Below are positions 1 through 6,840 of a DNA stretch of 45,375 nucleotides, piece after piece. A model generated the notes under the pieces. The model searched no databases and was not told the origin of the DNA. It worked only from the letters and a program-made list of their open reading frames with translations. Numbering within the stretch: the stretch's first letter is position 1; the number at the start of each line of letters is the position of its first letter. The stretch comes from Cytobacillus massiliigabonensis (GTDB lineage: Bacteria > Bacillota > Bacilli > Bacillales > Cytobacillaceae), in the NCBI RefSeq assembly GCF_900199725.1, contig NZ_LT904903.1, positions 676,741 through 722,115 of the forward strand, in the 5' to 3' direction. The position numbers and the translations under genes are program-made.

Positions 1-206
1 GCCCCAACAAGCTCAGAAAAAAAGGAACCGGTCGTTCATCGCGTGAATGAAGGCCCCAACAAGCTCAGAAAAAAGGAACCGGTCGTTCATCGCGTGAATG
101 AAAGCCCCAACAAGCTCAGAAAAAAAGGAACCGGTCGTTCATCGAGGTTATGAAGGTCCCAACAAGCTAAGAAAAAAGGAACCGGTCGTTCATCGGTGCT
201 ATAAAG
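1..206. repeat. Left tandem array of about 52-bp repeats (4 units)
   Basis: Four head-to-tail units are visible at 1-52, 53-103, 104-155 and 156-206. Each begins G(C/T)CCCAACAAGCT and carries an A-run, then GGAACCGGTCGTTCATCG, then a variable loop, then (A)TGAA. TTCAT and ATGAA are complementary, so each unit can form a small stem-loop. In unit 3 the core reads TTCATCGAGGTTATGAAG. The array probably continues to the left of the window. It is non-coding; reading frames through it only give spurious repeated peptides. A related array with the same period and core lies at 45100-45375. Confidence 0.93.
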
Positions 207-245
207 GACAAATCCTATATAGATAATGTAGAGACTGTCCTTTAT
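201..245. repeat. 10-bp perfect inverted repeat next to the array
   Basis: ATAAAGGACA (201-210) and TGTCCTTTAT (236-245) are exact reverse complements separated by 25 bp. The left arm overlaps the last bases of repeat unit 4. It could be the edge of the repeat element or a transcript 3' stem-loop; neither strand has a good U-tract after it. Confidence 0.6.
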
Positions 246-249
246 TCTA

Positions 250-298
250 GAAAAACAATAGAACAAACTTCGATTCATATATAGCAGCCTAGTTTGTG
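250..298 (-). terminator. ykuD: Possible terminator of ykuD
   Basis: ACAAACT (263-269) and AGTTTGT (291-297) form a stem with a long loop just beyond the ykuD stop. On the minus strand the stem is followed by a short T-rich run (about 250-258). The loop is long for an intrinsic terminator, so this is a weak call. Confidence 0.35.
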
Positions 299-306
299 TT
301 AGCAAA

Positions 307-801
307 TCACCGAATAAAAACCCTAGTCCCAATCGGAATGGTACGTGCCAGTTCTTCTACATCTGAATTGTGCATTCGTATACATCCTTTTGAAACGGCT
401 TTTCCGATGGAAGAGGGATTATTTGTGCCGTGGATTCCGTAGTGCTTTTTGGAGAGAGACATCCACATTGTCCCAAAAGGCCCACCAGGGTTTGGAGCCT
501 TATTTATGACAACAAAGTCGCCTATCGGGGTTTGAGTAAGAATTTTACCGACTGCAATAGGGTATGTTTTTACCGGAGTTTGATTCCGCATTAATGTCAA
601 TGTTTTATTTTTGACGGAGACATGAATAGAATATGGGATTTGATTAGGGTCAGGCAGTCCTGGAATAATTATGGATTGCCCCACATGGATAAAATTTGGA
701 TTTACTATTTGATTTGCTTGTATAAGGGATTGAAAGGGAACCCGATAATCTTCGGATATGGACCAAAGTGTTTCATTAGGTTTTACAATGTGGTGATACA
801 T
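307..801 (-). CDS. ykuD: LysM-YkuD L,D-transpeptidase
   Basis: Cell-wall L,D-transpeptidase that forms 3-3 peptidoglycan cross-links outside the membrane, possibly in spores. The 164 residues match the length of B. subtilis YkuD. Residues 3-48 are a LysM peptidoglycan-binding domain ([15 protein letters not shown]) and about 55-164 the YkuD catalytic domain. The active site HGTNN...SKGCIRMHN is complete, with catalytic Cys near residue 140 and His near 124. As in YkuD there is no classical signal peptide. The frame stays open to 1029, but the start at 801 is chosen because GGAGG lies about 8 bases before this ATG and the LysM domain begins at once. Divergent from the riboswitch-MCP unit. Confidence 0.96.
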   Translation of the reverse strand: MYHHIVKPNETLWSISEDYRVPFQSLIQANQIVNPNFIHVGQSIIIPGLPDPNQIPYSIHVSVKNKTLTLMRNQTPVKTYPIAVGKILTQTPIGDFVVINKAPNPGGPFGTMWMSLSKKHYGIHGTNNPSSIGKAVSKGCIRMHNSDVEELARTIPIGTRVFIR

Positions 802-887
802 AATAAAAACCTCCAAAATAGTCTTATAAGTACCATATGAGTACTTCTTCAATTTTGGAACAAAGCATTTTAATCTTTGGACCTGAA

Positions 888-920
888 AACGGGACAAGGG
901 ACCTATCCCTCTGTCCTGTT
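888..920. repeat. Imperfect palindromic repeat (GGGACAAGGGA type)
   Basis: AACGGGACAAGGGA (888-901) pairs, with one bulge, with TCCCTCTGTCCTGTT (906-920) across a very short loop. This GGGACAnnGGGA palindrome resembles short interspersed palindromes known from Bacillus intergenic regions. No gene is associated; it lies between ykuD and the riboswitch. Confidence 0.55.
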
Positions 921-993
921 TGATTGTGATAAAAATCCTGCTCTTTTGTCGTATTTGTGATAAAATATAGTAATATAGTAATAAATATTTAAT

Positions 994-1080
994 AATAAGG
1001 GGCAAATCTATTGAAAAATAGAGACGCAAAACTACAGGGGCTAAAGTATGATAGGTATGCTATGCCAGCCAGTTGCCGAA
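994..1080 (+). promoter_or_regulatory. Cyclic-di-GMP-I (GEMM) riboswitch aptamer
   Basis: The conserved GEMM-I pieces appear in order: GGGGCAAAT; a hairpin CTATT-GAAA-AATAG carrying the GNRA tetraloop (about 1008-1020); GAGACGCAAAACTACAGGGG, which contains the tetraloop receptor region; a second stem (about 1041-1062); and ATGCCAGCCAGTTGCCG. GGCAA (1001-1005) pairs with TTGCC (1073-1077) to close the P1 stem. A terminator follows at 1104 and an MCP gene at 1232, so the RNA most likely sets MCP expression by c-di-GMP level. Whether ligand turns expression on or off cannot be read with certainty. Confidence 0.93.
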
Positions 1081-1101
1081 AACGATTGTTTTCATTTTTT
1101 T
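1078..1101 (+). other. Short hairpin with U-tract after the aptamer
   Basis: GAAAAC (1078-1083) and GTTTTC (1088-1093) form a six-pair stem with loop GATT, followed by A and seven T. Its first base overlaps the 3' end of aptamer stem P1. It may be a weak first terminator or part of the switching expression platform. Confidence 0.45.
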
Positions 1102-1103
1102 AG

Positions 1104-1130
1104 ACCCTTCTATTTAGAAGGGTTATTTTT
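1104..1130 (+). terminator. Riboswitch expression-platform terminator
   Basis: ACCCTTCT (1104-1111), loop ATTT, AGAAGGGT (1116-1123), then TATTTTT. It stands between the aptamer and the MCP start, about 100 bases before the ATG. The CCCTT strand could alternatively pair with AAGGG at the 5' edge of the aptamer (about 997-1001), a possible antiterminator. Confidence 0.85.
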
Positions 1131-1231
1131 GTGTGAATTAGGAGTGATTGCACGAATTTATTACATAAGAAAATAGTTTAATATAATGATTTTGAACAAC
1201 TAGAATATTTATCAAGGAGAGAAACAAAAGA

Positions 1232-2923
1232 ATGAGAATAACTGTAAGAAGAAAATTAATTCTCGGATTTTTATCCATAATTTTGCTATTAGTGATCATT
1301 TCAACTAGCTCATATTTACAGTACGATACTATTAATGAAAATTATACGGAAGCGATTGATGATGGTCTAAACAAAATTAATCTTGTTTCTAAAATGCAGG
1401 AAGCTGTATTATCAGAGCAAATTGCTTTGCGAGGTTTCATTATTAATCCAGATGAAGCAAATATAAAGCGATTTAATCGATCACATGATGATTTTGTGAA
1501 AAGCGCAAAAGAGATGTTAAATGAGAATCTTGATTCAGAAGCAAAAAAAATAATCCAAGATTTAATTGAAGTGGAAGTCCAATACCAGGAAGTTGCTTTA
1601 GAAGCAATTGAGTATAAAAAGAAAGATCAATTAGATGATATTACAAGATTAATGAAAATAAAAGGGAATGCTATATCTGGAAGAGTTGCTGAAAATGTAG
1701 AAAAGGCCATTTCTAGTCAAGAAGAATCTTTTAAAGAAACGAGTAAAGCGCAATCGAATAAAATAAGCCGTATGAAAACTTTATTACTTGTCATTTCTGT
1801 GGGAGCATATCTTATTGGTATAGGTGTCGCAATCTATTTAAGCAAAATCATTTCCAAGCCTGTTCAGCAAATTTCAAAATCAGCGGAACAAATTGCCAAA
1901 GGAAATTTGCGGGTGGATGATGTAAAGATAAAGAATAGAGATGAAATTGGTGAATTAGCAGATTCGTTTAATCAAATGACCCAAAATTTGAGGGAGTTAA
2001 TCATTCAGGTGGAGCACACATCCGGACAGGTTGCATCTTCTGCAGAGGAATTGACAGCTAGTGCACAGCAAACAAATTCTGCTACGGAACAGATTGTAAC
2101 TGCTATTCAGGAAGTCGCTAGCGGCTCTGAAATACAAGGAAAGAATACGGGAGATAGTGCAAAAGCAGTTAATGAAATGGCAATGGGCATTCAACGAGTA
2201 GCGGAAAAAACGTCAACAGTGGCAGAATCGGCATCCGAAACGACACAACAGGCAGTAATCGGGAATGAATCCATTCTAAAGGTAATTGAGCAAATGAGGT
2301 CAATAAACCATTCAACGGATGAAACGAATAAAGTAATTAAAGAATTAAATAGTAAATCAGCAGAGATTGGTCAGATTATTGATATGATCACGGCGATAGC
2401 GGAGGAAACGAATTTATTAGCCTTAAACGCTGCAATTGAATCGGCTCGTGCTGGTGAGCATGGGAAAGGATTTGCAGTTGTTGCAGATGAAGTGAAAAAA
2501 CTGGCTGACCAATCGCGCACCTCAGCTAGCCAAATTGCTACTCTTGTACATGTCATTCAAAATGATACGCTGCGAGTTGTGGATATGATGGATAAAAGTA
2601 CAAATGAGGTCAATGAAGGGATGGATTTAGTTCAGGATACAGGCAAAACATTTGACTTCATTATGAAATCGATTGAGCATGTAAGTGCTGAAGTTCAAGA
2701 GCTATCTGCGATTTCTGAAGAAATGTCAGCAGGTGTGGAACAGGTTAATTCTTCTATAGATGAGGTATCAAGAATCGCAAAAGTCTCTGTAGAACGTACA
2801 GGAGAGATTGCGTCAGCCTCAGAAGAACAGCTTGCATCCATGGAGGAAGTAGCCTCTTCTTCATCCGTTTTAGCAAAAATGGCTGAGGATTTAAAAGGGC
2901 TGATCAAAAAATTCACGATCTAA
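1232..2923 (+). CDS. Methyl-accepting chemotaxis protein (4HB-HAMP-MCP)
   Basis: Transmembrane chemoreceptor, 563 residues, signalling through CheW/CheA. Membrane segments lie at about 10-30 and 188-208, with an extracytoplasmic four-helix-bundle-like sensor domain between them, followed by HAMP (about 208-262) and the cytoplasmic signalling coiled coil. The hairpin tip is conserved near residues 389-410 ([20 protein letters not shown]). There is no CheR-tethering pentapeptide; the end is IKKFTI. AAGGAGAG lies 11 bases before the ATG. It stands alone with its own terminator. The c-di-GMP riboswitch in its leader ties receptor synthesis to the motile/sessile second messenger. The ligand cannot be read from the sequence. 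Confidence 0.95.
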   Translation: MRITVRRKLILGFLSIILLLVIISTSSYLQYDTINENYTEAIDDGLNKINLVSKMQEAVLSEQIALRGFIINPDEANIKRFNRSHDDFVKSAKEMLNENLDSEAKKIIQDLIEVEVQYQEVALEAIEYKKKDQLDDITRLMKIKGNAISGRVAENVEKAISSQEESFKETSKAQSNKISRMKTLLLVISVGAYLIGIGVAIYLSKIISKPVQQISKSAEQIAKGNLRVDDVKIKNRDEIGELADSFNQMTQNLRELIIQVEHTSGQVASSAEELTASAQQTNSATEQIVTAIQEVASGSEIQGKNTGDSAKAVNEMAMGIQRVAEKTSTVAESASETTQQAVIGNESILKVIEQMRSINHSTDETNKVIKELNSKSAEIGQIIDMITAIAEETNLLALNAAIESARAGEHGKGFAVVADEVKKLADQSRTSASQIATLVHVIQNDTLRVVDMMDKSTNEVNEGMDLVQDTGKTFDFIMKSIEHVSAEVQELSAISEEMSAGVEQVNSSIDEVSRIAKVSVERTGEIASASEEQLASMEEVASSSSVLAKMAEDLKGLIKKFTI

Positions 2924-2941
2924 TCCAGCAATTAAAACCAA

Positions 2942-2983
2942 AACACAATCCCTTCTAAGATTCAAAAGGGATTGTGTTTTTTT
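2942..2983. terminator. Bidirectional terminator
   Basis: AACACAATCCCTT (2942-2954) and AAGGGATTGTGTT (2966-2978) are perfect 13-bp arms, with T-runs on both strands. It serves the MCP gene and, in the other direction, the TerD-vWA gene, whose stop codon it touches. Confidence 0.92.
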
Positions 2984-4352
2984 AAATATGGCTTAATTGC
3001 CTCTGGATAATCCCTTTAGCAGTTGCCGCTTTCACCCATTCTGGATATTCCTTCATAAGTAAATCATAGAGCTCGTTATCAGATATATACTGAGGGTCCT
3101 CAACACTAAAGAAATCAGCATTATCAAGATATCGCCCAGATAAGTTATCTAGCTCCTCTAGGAATGTAAAGTCTGATTGGAAAGCTCGGAAGAAGCCGCG
3201 GCTTTTAAGTCCTTTATTAGATTTTCCAATGGCCATAAATTGCCAAAAGATTGGCTCATAGGAAGAGTTTTGGATATGGTTGATTGTTTCCTTCTCATCA
3301 AAGGTTGCTCCATCTGTTACGAACATGACATAGACAGGCATTTCCTTTGAGATCGGCTGATTACGCTTGCTGGCTGAACCAAAATAATGCTGACGGATCA
3401 TTTTCATTACTTTTCCATAGTAAGTGCTTCCTTCTAAAGGATAACGTCTAATCAGCTGATGGACGAATCCGTTAAAATTATCAATGGTTAATTCTCCAGC
3501 CTCATGCCCATTTGCGCCGAATAAGAAAATATCAATCGATCCATCATCATCAAAGCGGGTACCCAACGCTAAGATCCGTTCCGCAAATTCTTGAATCTTC
3601 CCAGATCGATAAAGTCCAGACATCGAACCGGATATATCTAAGCATAAAGCAACCTTTGCATGATGATTTTGCAGCCCAACCTTTTCTAAAGAAACCTTAG
3701 CCTTTTTGGAAAGATCGAGGATTTTAGGTGCTTGTACTTCCATTTTCTTTTCAAGTAATATTTTTTTGCTAGTGACCGGTGCAGAAGGAGCAGTCGGCAA
3801 AGGTGCTTCATGAGAGGCAGGCTGTGATTGTTCTTCAGCAACCTCACCGCCAAAATCCTTCAATAACGCTGCCAGCCCTCCATCAAACCCCCGGCCAACA
3901 GAAGAAACTCTCCATATATCTTTAAAATAAATTTCTGTCATAATGATTGCTTTCTCATTTTTAAAATCACTGCCATTAAAAGAATAGGTAAGTATAGGTT
4001 CACTGTTCGCTTTAATAATGAATGATCCAGATGAAACCATCCCCATTGTCCCATTTCCATCAATGGTCGCTGTGAATACAAGATGCTGAATAGAGGTTGG
4101 CAGTTTAGATAAATCAAGGAGGAATGTTCCTGCGCCATTGTGATGAGCCTGGAGCTGAATTGCGTTAGAGGGCGATTGTAATTGGTTATAGAAAATCATA
4201 TAACGATCATCGCAAAGTTTTTTTTCCTCATTTAATCCGAAACAAGTAATATCAATTTCAAAGCTGGATGTGACATTAATTTCTACTTGTAATTGCGTAA
4301 ACGACGTTAGATCTGAGAGTTTAATTTTTTCTCCGCGCACTAAAGTTTTCAT
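2982..4352 (-). CDS. TerD-vWA fusion protein (Ter stress module)
   Basis: 456 residues. Residues 1-172 form a TerD-fold domain (family hallmark GRGFDGGLAALLKDFG at about 153-168), followed by an Ala/Pro-rich linker (175-215) and a von Willebrand A domain (about 230-440). The MIDAS metal site is intact: D239-x-S241-x-S243 in CLDISGSMSG, with GSTYYG and FVTDGAT further on. TerD domains bind calcium and vWA domains bind partners through Mg2+; in Ter systems they are thought to assemble membrane-associated stress complexes. AAGGAGGAGCT stands directly before the ATG. It is monocistronic, away from any terBCDE operon; the TerD-TerB protein at 21847-23391 is the other Ter member here. Its biochemical role is unknown. 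Confidence 0.9.
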   Translation of the reverse strand: MKTLVRGEKIKLSDLTSFTQLQVEINVTSSFEIDITCFGLNEEKKLCDDRYMIFYNQLQSPSNAIQLQAHHNGAGTFLLDLSKLPTSIQHLVFTATIDGNGTMGMVSSGSFIIKANSEPILTYSFNGSDFKNEKAIIMTEIYFKDIWRVSSVGRGFDGGLAALLKDFGGEVAEEQSQPASHEAPLPTAPSAPVTSKKILLEKKMEVQAPKILDLSKKAKVSLEKVGLQNHHAKVALCLDISGSMSGLYRSGKIQEFAERILALGTRFDDDGSIDIFLFGANGHEAGELTIDNFNGFVHQLIRRYPLEGSTYYGKVMKMIRQHYFGSASKRNQPISKEMPVYVMFVTDGATFDEKETINHIQNSSYEPIFWQFMAIGKSNKGLKSRGFFRAFQSDFTFLEELDNLSGRYLDNADFFSVEDPQYISDNELYDLLMKEYPEWVKAATAKGIIQRQLSHI

Positions 4353-4540
4353 AGCTCCTCCTTTTTTGGTAAAAGATATAATTACATTTACGGATAAATG
4401 ATATTAAAGTTTCCTAATTTTAGAAAGAACACAAAATGGAGAGTGAATATAAATATTTTTTGAATATTTTAGCAATCGATTTTTGTCGAATACGTATGAT
4501 ATAATTACTCTGAAAAATAAAACAGTTGGGAGTAATCGCT

Positions 4541-5518
4541 ATGTTGAAAGATTTGTTTATCGGCCTATCACAAAACCAATTTCTAAATAGTGCTGCGAAG
4601 AAGTACGGGCTAAAATTGGGGGCGCAAAGTGTCGTAGCGGGAACAAATATAGAGGAAACCATCAAGAGCATTAAAGAATTAAATGCACACGGAATCTCTT
4701 GTACGGTGGATAATTTAGGAGAATTTGTCTTTAAAAAAGAAGAGGCAACTGAAGCAAAGGAGCAAATTCTTAATGTGATCGAAGCGATTCATGAGAATGA
4801 AGTAGATGCTCATATTTCTTTAAAGCCTACTCAACTAGGATTGGATATTGATTATCATTTTTGTTTGAATAATTTAAGAGAAATCGTAGATAAAGCTAGC
4901 CGCTACGATATTTTTGTTAACTTTGATATGGAAGACCATGGCCATTTAGATCCGTCATTTGATATTCTTGATGAGCTATCAAAGGAATATGATAATGTTG
5001 GAACAGTAATTCAAGCTTATTTCTTCCGTGCAGAAGAGGATATTCAAAAATATAAAAATTATCGTCTGCGCATTGTAAAAGGTGCATATAAAGAACCGGA
5101 AGAATTGGCTTATCAAGATAAAAAGGCAATTGATTCAAACTTTATTAAACTAATTGAATGGCATTTATTAAATGGAAAATTCACTTCTATTGCTACTCAT
5201 GATCATAATATCATCAACCATGTGAAGGATTTTGTGAAGAAGAATGATATTCCAAATGATAAGTTTGAGTTCCAAATGCTTTACGGTTTCAGAAAAGAGC
5301 TTCAGCTTCAATTAGCAAGCGAAGGGTATAACTTCTGTACGTATGTACCTTTTGGAAAAGACTGGTACGGCTATTTCATGAGACGTCTTGCTGAAAGACC
5401 GCAAAATTTAAATCTTGTTGCAAAACAAGTTTTTAATAAGAAGACAAATACAGTACTTGGCGTTGCTGCGGGAGCTTTCCTATTAGGCAGATTAACTAAA
5501 AAGAACAAACAGAAATAA
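4541..5518 (+). CDS. Proline dehydrogenase (PRODH)
   Basis: FAD-dependent first step of proline catabolism, L-proline to delta-1-pyrroline-5-carboxylate, a peripheral membrane enzyme feeding the respiratory chain. It has 325 residues, slightly longer than the usual 300-305. Family motifs are present: SLKPTQLG, RIVKGAYKEPEE, YGFRKELQLQLA and YVPFGKDWYGYFMRRLAERP at the C-terminal active site. The extra C-terminal tail (VLGVAAGAFLLGRLTKK) is hydrophobic then basic and may help membrane binding. The ATG at 4541 is preceded by GGGAGT at good spacing; a TTG at 4526 in the same frame is less likely. No P5C dehydrogenase gene adjoins it. Bacillus has two paralogues (PutB and FadM types), and which one this is was not resolved. 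Confidence 0.92.
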   Translation: MLKDLFIGLSQNQFLNSAAKKYGLKLGAQSVVAGTNIEETIKSIKELNAHGISCTVDNLGEFVFKKEEATEAKEQILNVIEAIHENEVDAHISLKPTQLGLDIDYHFCLNNLREIVDKASRYDIFVNFDMEDHGHLDPSFDILDELSKEYDNVGTVIQAYFFRAEEDIQKYKNYRLRIVKGAYKEPEELAYQDKKAIDSNFIKLIEWHLLNGKFTSIATHDHNIINHVKDFVKKNDIPNDKFEFQMLYGFRKELQLQLASEGYNFCTYVPFGKDWYGYFMRRLAERPQNLNLVAKQVFNKKTNTVLGVAAGAFLLGRLTKKNKQK

Positions 5519-5530
5519 TTGTATAGATCA

Positions 5531-5569
5531 TTCAAAAAACCTCCTTATTAATTAAGGAGGTTTTTTGAA
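5531..5569. terminator. Bidirectional terminator
   Basis: TTCAAAAAACCTCCTTA (5531-5547) and TAAGGAGGTTTTTTGAA (5553-5569) are perfect 17-bp arms with T-runs on both strands. It ends proline dehydrogenase and the convergent HxlR gene. Confidence 0.95.
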
Positions 5570-5574
5570 TGAAC

Positions 5575-5922
5575 TTATGATTCATTCTTAGCTTGTGTCC
5601 ACTCTACAATTGTTAAAAACACATCTTCAAGCTTTTTTCCAGACTGCGTCAATTCGTATTCAACTTTCTTCTTTGGGGTAGTTAGAATCCTCTTTACAAT
5701 CAATCCTTCCTTTTCTAAATCACGCAATCGTTCGGTTAATAACCTGTCAGAAATGCCAGGAATGTTTTCGAGGATTTCGTGATAGCGTTTAGGTCCTTTG
5801 AACAAACTATAAATAATTATTCCCATCCAACGCTTTCCAAGAAATTCTATGGTGCTATGGAAGTCATTGCATATATTCTGGCAATCCTTTTGTTTATTAT
5901 TTCCAAATGTTGATTCAGTCAT
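5575..5922 (-). CDS. HxlR/DUF24-family redox-type regulator
   Basis: Winged-helix regulator of the HxlR (DUF24) family, 115 residues from this start. The family core is clear: FLGKRWMGIIIYSLFKGPKR, then ISDRLLTERLRDLEKEGLI as recognition helix and wing. DUF24 regulators such as YodB (Cys6) and HypR (Cys14) sense quinones or disulfide stress through an N-terminal cysteine; here Cys14 and Cys18 (KDCQNIC) occupy that place. The start at 5922 is preferred because TGGGG lies 8 bases upstream and a TAGAAT -10-like sequence lies just above an alternative ATG at 5949, which has only a weak ribosome site. It is divergent from the nitroreductase, with two palindromes between them, so regulation of that gene and autoregulation are likely. 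Confidence 0.88.
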   Translation of the reverse strand: MTESTFGNNKQKDCQNICNDFHSTIEFLGKRWMGIIIYSLFKGPKRYHEILENIPGISDRLLTERLRDLEKEGLIVKRILTTPKKKVEYELTQSGKKLEDVFLTIVEWTQAKNES

Positions 5923-5990
5923 ATTAAAACCCCATTTTAATTTCTTCATTCTCTCTATTCTACCATAAATACATTTATGCTTGACCTATT

Positions 5991-6035
5991 AACTTACTAA
6001 TAGTAAGCTATATTTAAACTTACTATTAGTAAGTT
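5991..6035. promoter_or_regulatory. Two palindromic operators of the HxlR regulator
   Basis: CTTACTAATAGTAAG (5993-6007) and CTTACTATTAGTAAG (6019-6033) are near-identical palindromes with centres 26 bp apart, between the divergent HxlR and nitroreductase genes. The TACT-n-AGTA core resembles operators reported for DUF24 regulators. The spacing suggests two dimers on nearly one face of the helix. Confidence 0.85.
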
Positions 6036-6058
6036 ATATACAACTAGGAGGAATACGA

Positions 6059-6688
6059 ATGTCGGCTAAAAATGATCAAAGCGTATCAGCTGTTATCAGA
6101 GAACGTCACTCTATTAGAAAATATGATCCAAATTATAAAATTGCAAGAGAAGAAATTGTAGACATTTTAAATAGTGCTATCTTAGCGCCTTCTTCTAGTA
6201 ATCTCCAGCCATGGCGATTTATCATCATTGATAACGAAGAGGTAAAAAAGGAACTGCGTTTGATTGCTAATAACCAAGAACCAATTGAGTCATCTTCTGC
6301 TGTTATAGCAGTGTTAGGTGATAAGGAAATGCATAAGAATATTGAAAAGGTTTATCGAAGCGGCTATGATGCAGGCTTTATGGATGAGGAAAATATGAAC
6401 CGATTAATGAACAATGCAAATAGTCTGTACCCAAATCTATCAGAAGAAGCTAGAAAAAATATCGCATCTTTTGATGCTGGATTAGTTTCCATGCAGCTTA
6501 TGCTCATTGCAAAAGAAAAGGGGTATGACACTGTACCGATGGGTGGCTTTGATAAGGTGAAATTTAATGAAAGGTTTAATGTGTCTGAACGTTTCACGCC
6601 CATGGTGTTAATAGCTTTAGGTAAAGCAGAAGCATCGCCATTCAAAACAACGCGCATTCCGTTAAAGGATATTGCAGAATTTATTTAG
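6059..6688 (+). CDS. Nitroreductase-family FMN oxidoreductase
   Basis: NAD(P)H-dependent FMN enzyme of the nitroreductase fold, 209 residues, the usual length. Motifs: RERHSIRKYDP near the N-terminus (FMN phosphate binding), APSSSNLQPWRF near 43-54, and GYDTVPMGGFD near 155-165. YodC, MhqN and HypO of B. subtilis, which remove quinones and related electrophiles, are of this type and are controlled by redox-sensing regulators; the divergent HxlR gene and the paired operators fit that arrangement. CTAGGAGGAA precedes the ATG. The exact substrate is not readable. Confidence 0.92.
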   Translation: MSAKNDQSVSAVIRERHSIRKYDPNYKIAREEIVDILNSAILAPSSSNLQPWRFIIIDNEEVKKELRLIANNQEPIESSSAVIAVLGDKEMHKNIEKVYRSGYDAGFMDEENMNRLMNNANSLYPNLSEEARKNIASFDAGLVSMQLMLIAKEKGYDTVPMGGFDKVKFNERFNVSERFTPMVLIALGKAEASPFKTTRIPLKDIAEFI

Positions 6689-6700
6689 TTAAGTGTGGAA

Positions 6701-6741
6701 GAAAAGAGATGAACTTCTTATTGAAGCTTATCTCTTTTTTT
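6701..6741 (+). terminator. Terminator after nitroreductase
   Basis: AAAAGAGAT plus GAACTTC pair with GAAG plus ATCTCTTTT across a short loop, followed by a T-run. Confidence 0.8.
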
Positions 6742-6840
6742 CATTTTTGTAGCATTTTCCTAAGGTATAAAAGTGAATATTCGATGCACATTAATGTAAT
6801 AGCTGGAAATGTATGGGGATGATGAAAGGGATGGTGCCAG

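Noticed and set aside
1..206. CRISPR array
   Set aside because: Units are contiguous 52-bp tandem copies without unique spacers of equal size, and there are no cas genes in the window.
87..332. 81-residue minus-strand frame with repeated DERPVPFF peptides
   Set aside because: It is a translation of the tandem repeat array, has no ribosome site and only repeats because the DNA repeats.
622..840. Plus-strand 72-residue frame
   Set aside because: It lies opposite ykuD, whose domains and active site are unambiguous.
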